64,000 nt of DNA from Aplysia californica (taxonomy: Eukaryota > Mollusca > Gastropoda > Aplysiida > Aplysiidae): the NCBI RefSeq assembly GCF_000002075.1, contig NW_004797275.1:1575665-1639664 (forward strand), read 5' to 3'. Shown here piece after piece: positions 58,801 through 64,000 of this stretch. Each line of letters opens with the position of its first letter. Positions within the stretch are counted from its first letter, which is position 1. The position numbers and the translations under genes were made by a program. The notes under the pieces are model-generated. The model was not told the DNA's origin. It was given only the letters and a program-made list of their open reading frames with translations, and ran no database searches.

Positions 58801-61800
58801 TCCTTTCGAGCTCCTCATGTCTAAGTGGGTCAATTTCTTCTATAATTTCATTGGACGAACATCTAGGGCTACCAACTTGGCATGTTTTGAATGAGACGTA
58901 TGCCTCGATTACGAACCAACGCAGGCGGTTCTAGAAGAAGGCCACAAACGCACACAAACTCAAGCAGACTGACGCACATACACTTTACCTGCGTGAATGG
59001 GGATCCGACTCTGGACCCGAATGACATGTAAGAGGATGCGCGCTGCGCTGAGCCAGGGGCTACACTGATTCAGGACCAGAACGTAGGCGAGGTGCCGAAA
59101 TTGGCTTATCGAGTGACATAAACCCAACTCCCGCAGGATGAGGGTTAATATATGCTTTTGCAATGTGTTTCATATATGTAAAATTTCATACTACTGAATG
59201 TTTTCCTGACATTATATTTCATAGTTGTAAATTTCATTAAACTGACTGCATTCTGTAGTCCTTTTGTATATATGAGATGTGTGTTAAAGTGTTCTTGGTG
59301 ACATTGCCTTGAAGAAATATATGAATTTTTAAATGTTATATTACATTTGTGCGCTTGGGTGTTTCGATTATGAGATTTTAAGGTACTGTTTATTAATAAT
59401 AATGATAATAATATAATAATGTTCATTTATTTGGAGTCCATATCCAATGTGTTGTAATGGGGGGGGGGGGTGTGTTTGTAATTTATTTGTGCCCCAGATG
59501 GAGGATAAGACTTAAGTCATTCGCTACGTATTATTTTTGGCTTGTGGACGAATATTTTTCGGGAGGGCGAAATGAGATGATGACTAGTGGGCAGTTCAAA
59601 GGTCTTTGGGGCCACAAATTAAAATAAAAATATCAACATATTATACACCAAAATTTTCAGTATGATTTGTAGAATACATCTGTAATGTTTATTTGTGTAT
59701 TTTTCAACTTTCAATCCTGTGCCGTTGGGGGCAGCTTGGCGTACGGAAGTCACTTGCACCACGCCGCTGCCCACGGCTCGGCGTAGCAAATTAGTTAATT
59801 TCGAGGTTTTACAGAATACTGTTTGGAAATTAATTACAAGTGTCTTCACAACTTTGTTGTTCAGTCCTCATCTCATAACGATGTGCACAAGTCCCCATTT
59901 ACACACAACCCTTCTGGCTGGTCCTTAATCAATTTCTCATGGAGTCTCCAGGTCCATTCTTGTTTCTTCATCCTGGTCTTGATAGATGATGGTAGCATAT
60001 TATTATTGTTTTAGTAATTTATAATCTCTTTTGCTTTCAGATGAAACATGATGTTGAAGAAAAAGACGCTTTCAACATTCTGAAGCTTCATGTAAGTCTG
60101 GCTCGTGCTTTATTTTTTAAATGCAATATTTCTCTTGCTCTCAAAATCGTATTTTTAAAAATATATACCCAGACTCTTTCTGTTGGATTGCCAGTAGATG
60201 AGATTTCAAAAAGTAAGAGATGTTTCATGCTTCATGAAGATGGAACTATTACAGGTAAAAGAAATTCAAAGTGATTTTATTTGTCTTTGAACCGGGCAGT
60301 GTATAAAAGGACAAAAGTAGAAATGTTGCAATTGATGCCCTTGTGTTTCGTATTAGAAAGTGAAAAGTATGAGGACTTGGTAAATGCAAAAATATTGCTT
60401 GTATGCAGAAACTGTGAAGTGGGCCTGGGGCTTGCAGTGTCTTTATTTCCAGGTGGTATACACTTTGACGGTTCCAGAGATGACAGTAACACTTGCAAAT
60501 TGTATAGCAAACTTTGCTGTGCTTTAACCGCTTTGTCCTAACATCTCGCTATTCTGTAGTGTGCAAAGATTGAAATGGAAACTGTAACATTTCTTTCTGG
60601 CCTTGTGATTCAATTTATTCAAAGTTTGACCCTTAAGAGGGATTTTTTTTTCTTGTTTCCTCAGGCTTTCGAAGAGGACAAGAATTTTCATGATATTCTT
60701 GAAAAACTCCAAGAAGCCACCGCTGCTTATGCAGCTTGTTCAAGGGCAAAACATCTTAGGCCATGTTATTACACTGTTTCACCACGTTTGAACACACTGA
60801 AGTTGGCTCTCATAAATTACCCAGACAAAAATCAGAAGCAGGAGGAGAGAGTTGAATACATCAAGCCTACTGCACACATGAATGAAGATGATCACCAGGA
60901 ACAAGTAGATGATGAAAACGCTGATGAAGACTTTGAGAGTGATAGTTCCACCCTAGACGGTGAAAGCGACTCTGTCCCTCCGAGTGAGGAGATTGACGTT
61001 TCAGCTTTACTTCAAGAGGAGGAGGATGGGGTCGTGGCAAGTGAAGATGATACCATTGGTGGTATAAACTCAGATGCTGTTGAGAGATATGGTCTTGAAG
61101 CACATACCAGAAAAGGAGGTGAGCACTGTATGAGTATGTGTCGCACAGGGTATAACAAAAAAATTCCTTTAAGGAATTCACCTTTTTCTTTGAAAGTGCC
61201 TCATAATGATCTTTGGCTGCCTGCGATGTTCAGTGTTCCCTGTCCACTCTCATTGTCTGAAGATTTTACCTTCTTTAGTATTTTGCTGGGTTTTTTCTTT
61301 CCTTTTGACATCAAGCCAAAGTTTTGAGAACGGTTTGTCTTAACTCAAAGTGTATGGTCCACTTGCTGCCTCTTCACCCAGTGGTCATTGCACTGACTGT
61401 GAATTGTAATGCATGTATTCCACAAAACAATGGAATCAGGCGCAGGTCAATTTTGGTCGCTTTAAGTTATTGGTGTAATCTTAAAGCCTGTAAAAGAGAC
61501 TATCTATCTTGAATAAAAATAGAGATATTTGCAACTGAAGGACGTGGGGGTCACCTGGTGTCAGAGGTAAAATTAGCGTGAAAATAGCCACCAAAGTCGG
61601 CTGACTTCCAAATCTGGAGTGTCCTTGAGAAACTGTAAATTTACTTTTTACGGGATAAACATTTTTTGGTAAAATTCAAGGAGGAATGTGTTGTTAAATG
61701 GATATAAGGTATTGAGCCCAAAACAAACAAAAAAATTGAAAAAAATTTCCCAGTGGGCAAAAAGAATGTTGGTTTCTTCGAATTTACTATTTTGACGAGC

Positions 61801-64000
61801 ACCTGAATTGACCACAATGCAAAAAAAAATTATGCTTTATGATAGAGGCATAATAGGTAAACCCTTAGAATTTTGTTTGTTCTGAATTATTTATGAAATT
61901 TAGCTTGGATTTCGTTAAACGTGTGTCAATCACACTGTTTTTGCACATAAATGAAAGGTAAACTTCCTTGCTGGTTGCTAGTCAGCTTGAGTAGTGTTCA
62001 GGCTACAACAAAAAAAAGGAAAGGAAAGAATGTGTTTTAGATTCCGTAGTTGTATTTTTATTTTTATATTTGTCCCTTCAAGTGGGGGTTGTTTACCTAT
62101 GAATGTCAGGTGGGTTTTTTATGCTTACTTTAAATAAAATGCTTGAGAGATTTAATAATAGTTATTATCAGTGTCTTATTATTTCCTTTTTATTTCTCTT
62201 TTCTTTTTGTCTCAGAATTTTTGGAGAAAGATTCTCTGTGGGTCCGGCTGGATGTCAAACAGTTACAGCAGTCACTGACCCGAGAGCAGGAGCGAGCTTT
62301 GCACTGGCAGCAACTGTACCTGGCCGAACGCCGACAGCGGGAGCGGGAGCGAGAGAATGAGGAATGGGAGGATGAACGAGAGAGAGAACGATGGGAGCAG
62401 GAGCGAGAGCAAGCCAATCAAGTGGAGTGTCTGCAGAAACTGTTGTCCTCCAACCTCACCACTCTAACACAGCACATTCTTCGCTGGAATGTGTCTGTCT
62501 TTGATGATTTTGCCAATTTGTCCATGCTTATGTCAAGTGTTGCTGAACTTAAGCAATCTGTTGTCAGTTCGGTAAACAAAGTTTGGGAAGAGGCAGAAGA
62601 AATGATTGAGAGGGTTCGGGGTGTTGAAAGTGGCAGAGAAGAAGGCGGTAAAAGTTGGGAAAGCTCTATGCCAGATCAAGAAGTTCTAATGAACTATGTC
62701 AATATGCTCATTCGGGATGTGAAGGACGAGATAGGCAAGGTACTCAAAGATGATGAGCCTTTAGAGCATGACACGGAAAATTTAGGGGAAAATATGAAAG
62801 GTGATTCTAAGTATGTGGATAATAAGTTCTCCAAGAAGTCTAGAAAACAAGAAAGAGAGGACACTCGCAATGACAAGTGGCATGGGAAGATTTTTAAGCT
62901 GATTAAGAGAACAAGGAAGTCAGTAGGGAAAGTGGGTAGGAAGCTTGTGGGTTTTCTGGGGAAGATCCAGACTGCGTGGGAAGACAGGCAGAAGTGGTTG
63001 TCCAAAGTAAAGAGCTACTTTGTGAAGAAACGGCAGCCGTCCACTCCTAAAGGGATCATGGAATTTGAGAGACTTTGTTCTGGGTTACCTGTGAATGGGG
63101 AAAGTCGTGAAGTGGACATAAGCAGCGAGTGCATGAAATGGATTCGATCTGTATGGCAGAGACAGGTCCGCAAGAACCCTTGCAAGGTGTTGGGAAAGTT
63201 CAGTAGAGAATGCAACATGGATGAAAACCAGTTGAAGGATGAGATTAAAGCAGTGTCAAAGCATCTTGAAAAGTTAATGAAGGAAACGGTAGCCCATTCA
63301 GGTATGGTTTTGAAAAAAGAGATCAATCCAGTTGATATGGTAGGGAAGTTCAGAGGTTTCCTTGAGCAGTGGGGTTCTAGCAATCTGTTGCTGAAGTCTG
63401 ACATCACCTGGGCTGAGTGTCAATTGGGGTGGTGGGTGGGGGTTGATCGCGTCCTTCCAAACATTCAACACACTCTTAGAGATAATTGGTGCCATATGGT
63501 GGTGCTACCTCGTCTTTCATTTGTTGACAGTGATGATAAATCAGACGTTGTATACTTTGATCAGCAACATGGAAGCTACAAAAGGAATGATGACAATGAT
63601 AACAACGATCATAGAGACGATGAGGAGGATGATGAAGGATGGTCTCCGGGTCGTTATGTTGAATATGGCAGAGAGGAGCTGGTATTGAATCTCAAGACAC
63701 TTGAAAATGTGGGAGATGAAGTTGAAGACTACAGTATACCGCACTGGGACCACAATGAAACCGAAGGTGACATGGGGACGGTGCAAACCAAGTCAAAAGA
63801 TACGTGGTACTTAGAGCGGGCTAAGTACCGCCTTGAAACAAGGAGAGAAAAAGAAAAGGCATCAGATGCTACAAGCACCATGAATCTGAAGCTTAAAAGA
63901 GCTGCCCATGATCTGTCAGGAGAATGGGTTTTTGAAAAAGCGGAGGCTCGAGCTTTTCAACGACATCAAGATCACAGATCTGACTGGCTTTTTGAGAGAG
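49791..64000 (+). CDS. CCPG1: CCPG1/PBXIP1-like ER-phagy receptor, 3' end beyond the window
   Basis: Single-pass ER membrane protein that in vertebrates links ER contents to autophagy. Join 49791-49868, 50345-50462, 51017-51533, 52378-52541, 53031-53192, 54612-54917, 55951-56057, 60041-60091, 60665-61118, 62216-64000+. About 1,247 residues so far; human CCPG1 is about 757. Order: LC3-interacting motif SGWTLI (W16 to I19); acidic FIP200-type motifs (SIEVVSLDDSD, residues 38-48; DSDFVCLD, 293-300); acidic disordered segment; one membrane span (about 424-448); coiled coils; a long basic/amphipathic and acidic luminal region with Trp-x-x-Glu-Arg/Lys-Ala motifs. Short N-terminus in the cytosol, long C-terminus in the lumen. 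Paralogue PBXIP1 is the alternative name; the SGWT motif favours CCPG1. Orthology is inferred from domain order. Confidence 0.88.
50345..50462 (+). CDS. CCPG1: CCPG1-like exon 3
   Basis: 118 nt; acceptor TTTCTCAG ends at 50344, donor at 50463 (GTTTGA, weaker). Encodes PGDGESESSESSIEVVSLDD and then SDNVDSHSSRRGWNIQQES. The acidic hydrophobic SIEVVSLDD resembles FIP200-interacting motifs. Confidence 0.8.
51017..51533 (+). CDS. CCPG1: CCPG1-like exon 4 (acidic, disordered)
   Basis: 517 nt; acceptor TTCACAG, donor GTAAGT. Encodes an acidic, Ser/Pro/Glu-rich segment with no fold that I can see, ending LLGACCAEMLE. Confidence 0.83.
51825..52239 (+). mobile_element. GGCGCTCGTCAA-family MITE, 415 bp
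   Basis: TA-flanked copy, left end TGCGAGGCGTCATGGTGAAA and right end CATGACACA. Lies in intron 4 of the CCPG1-like gene, 139 bp before exon 5. Confidence 0.75.
52378..52541 (+). CDS. CCPG1: CCPG1-like exon 5
   Basis: 164 nt; acceptor GTTTCAG, donor GTGTGT. Encodes NVSGRTDVPQMNQADAEFED onward. Acidic and disordered. A MITE (51825-52239) lies just upstream in the intron. Confidence 0.8.
53031..53192 (+). CDS. CCPG1: CCPG1-like exon 6 (FIP200-type motif)
   Basis: 162 nt; acceptor CTTTTCAG, donor GTAAAT. Opens DSDFVCLDPGSPEEVENVLY. DSDFVCLD is similar to the CCPG1 FIR motif DDSDIVTLE. Then a basic stretch before the membrane segment. Confidence 0.82.
54380..54530. repeat. Dispersed GACAGGTGG-type repeat, inverted copy
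   Basis: ACAGTTGAACCTGC, then CACCTGTAGAAAAATACCAC and GTTTTGGACAATTTCAAC are inverted matches to 34353-34530 and 45095-45240. Confidence 0.5.
54612..54917 (+). CDS. CCPG1: CCPG1-like exon 7 (acidic stretch and membrane span)
   Basis: 306 nt; acceptor TATGTAG, donor GTATGT. Encodes an acidic run (EEEDGDEETESSTEDSIDD), YNDIGDLSSVSDIGDL, then the membrane span NVLNVIVLLTAILTMGISLG and IIM. Confidence 0.88.
55951..56057 (+). CDS. CCPG1: CCPG1-like exon 8
   Basis: 107 nt; acceptor AATTACAG, donor GTGAGT. Encodes TDLEIEEWQKAYEKEAEKVR then DLKHTAETFERLYTN: the first luminal coiled coil. Confidence 0.87.
56195..57599 (+). mobile_element. GGCGCTCGTCAA-family MITE split by about 970 bp
   Basis: 56195-56376 and 57350-57599 follow the 428-bp family in order. 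The 973 bp between (about 56377-57349) has no family similarity and no clear inverted ends or genes. It looks like an insertion into the MITE, of unknown class. Confidence 0.6.
58300..59148. mobile_element. piggyBac-like element, 841 bp, TTAA duplications
   Basis: TTAA at 58300-58303 and 59145-59148 flank 841 bp. The outermost bases are CTCTTATCCTGCG on the left and CCCTCATCCTGCG inverted on the right (11 of 13 match). GC-rich parts near both ends differ from the AT-rich surroundings. No transposase. TTAA targets are typical of piggyBac. Confidence 0.7.
60041..60091 (+). CDS. CCPG1: CCPG1-like exon 9
   Basis: 51 nt, phase 0 both sides; acceptor TGCTTTCAG, donor GTAAGT. Encodes MKHDVEEKDAFNILKLH. 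It follows a 4-kb intron full of mobile DNA. Confidence 0.75.
60665..61118 (+). CDS. CCPG1: CCPG1-like exon 10
   Basis: 454 nt; acceptor TTTCCTCAG ends at 60664, donor GTGAGC starts at 61119. Helical start (AFEEDKNFHDILEKLQEATA), then an acidic Ser/Glu/Asp-rich segment ending AHTRKG. Confidence 0.85.
61525..61825 (-). mobile_element. GGCGCTCGTCAA-family MITE, inverted partial copy
   Basis: On the minus strand: CAGGTGCTCGTCAAAATAGT, GGGCTCAATACC, AAGGACACTCCAGATTTGGA, TTTTCACGCTAATTTTACCT. It lacks the far end. In the last visible intron of the CCPG1-like gene. Confidence 0.65.
62216..64000 (+). CDS. CCPG1: CCPG1-like exon 11, open to window edge
   Basis: At least 1,785 nt with no stop. Acceptor TTGTCTCAG ends at 62215. 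Order: a long Arg/Glu helix (QSLTREQERALHWQQLYLAE), a helical stretch, a basic amphipathic block (KIFKLIKRTRKSVGKVGRKL), a Trp-containing region, an acidic run, then motifs WYLERAKYRLETR (W1183), WVFEKAEARAFQR (W1223) and WLFERA (W1243). The stop is right of the window. Confidence 0.88.

Overview
The window is animal nuclear DNA: about 64 kb, AT-rich, with short exons, GT-AG introns of 0.5 to 6 kb and a dense load of SINEs, LINEs, MITE-like elements and microsatellites. The MEK protein, the intron phases and the tRNA-headed SINEs fit a lophotrochozoan, most probably a mollusc (gastropod-like). That placement is an inference.

Three protein-coding genes occupy the window. (1) 932-20977, plus strand: MAP2K1/2 (MEK), exon 2 to the stop codon; the exon with the start codon lies left of the window. 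Two in-frame alternative versions of one exon (11080-11165 and 13162-13259) each encode the end of the proline-rich loop and the alphaG helix. Their lengths allow exactly one to be used per transcript. (2) 44904-30677, minus strand: an 11-exon gene for a roughly 684-residue coiled-coil protein that I do not recognise. It is tail-to-tail with MEK across 9.7 kb without a supported gene. (3) 49791 to beyond 64000, plus strand: a homologue of the ER-phagy receptor CCPG1 and its paralogue PBXIP1. It has an N-terminal LC3-interacting motif (SGWTLI), FIP200-type acidic motifs, one membrane span and a very long coiled-coil and basic luminal part whose last exon is still open at the right edge. Genes 2 and 3 are head-to-head, about 4.9 kb between start codons, with the intervening DNA filled by foldback DNA, an ATCTAG satellite and a possible first exon.

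Mobile DNA lies in introns and between genes. It includes a TA-flanked MITE family with GGCGCTCGTCAA ends (five copies), a TTAA-flanked piggyBac-like element (58300-59148), a TAAT-flanked 181-bp MITE (38914-39094), a 528-bp tRNA-derived SINE with perfect 12-bp target-site duplications (33782-34309), and an RTE-like LINE with perfect 11-bp duplications (35266-37171). There are also other LINE pieces, an LTR-element gag fossil and several foldbacks.

The three genes are not an operon-like set. MEK relays RAF to ERK signalling, the CCPG1 homologue should link ER contents to autophagy, and the middle gene is unassigned. The observations most worth following are the mutually exclusive MEK exons and the architecture of the invertebrate CCPG1/PBXIP1 homologue.
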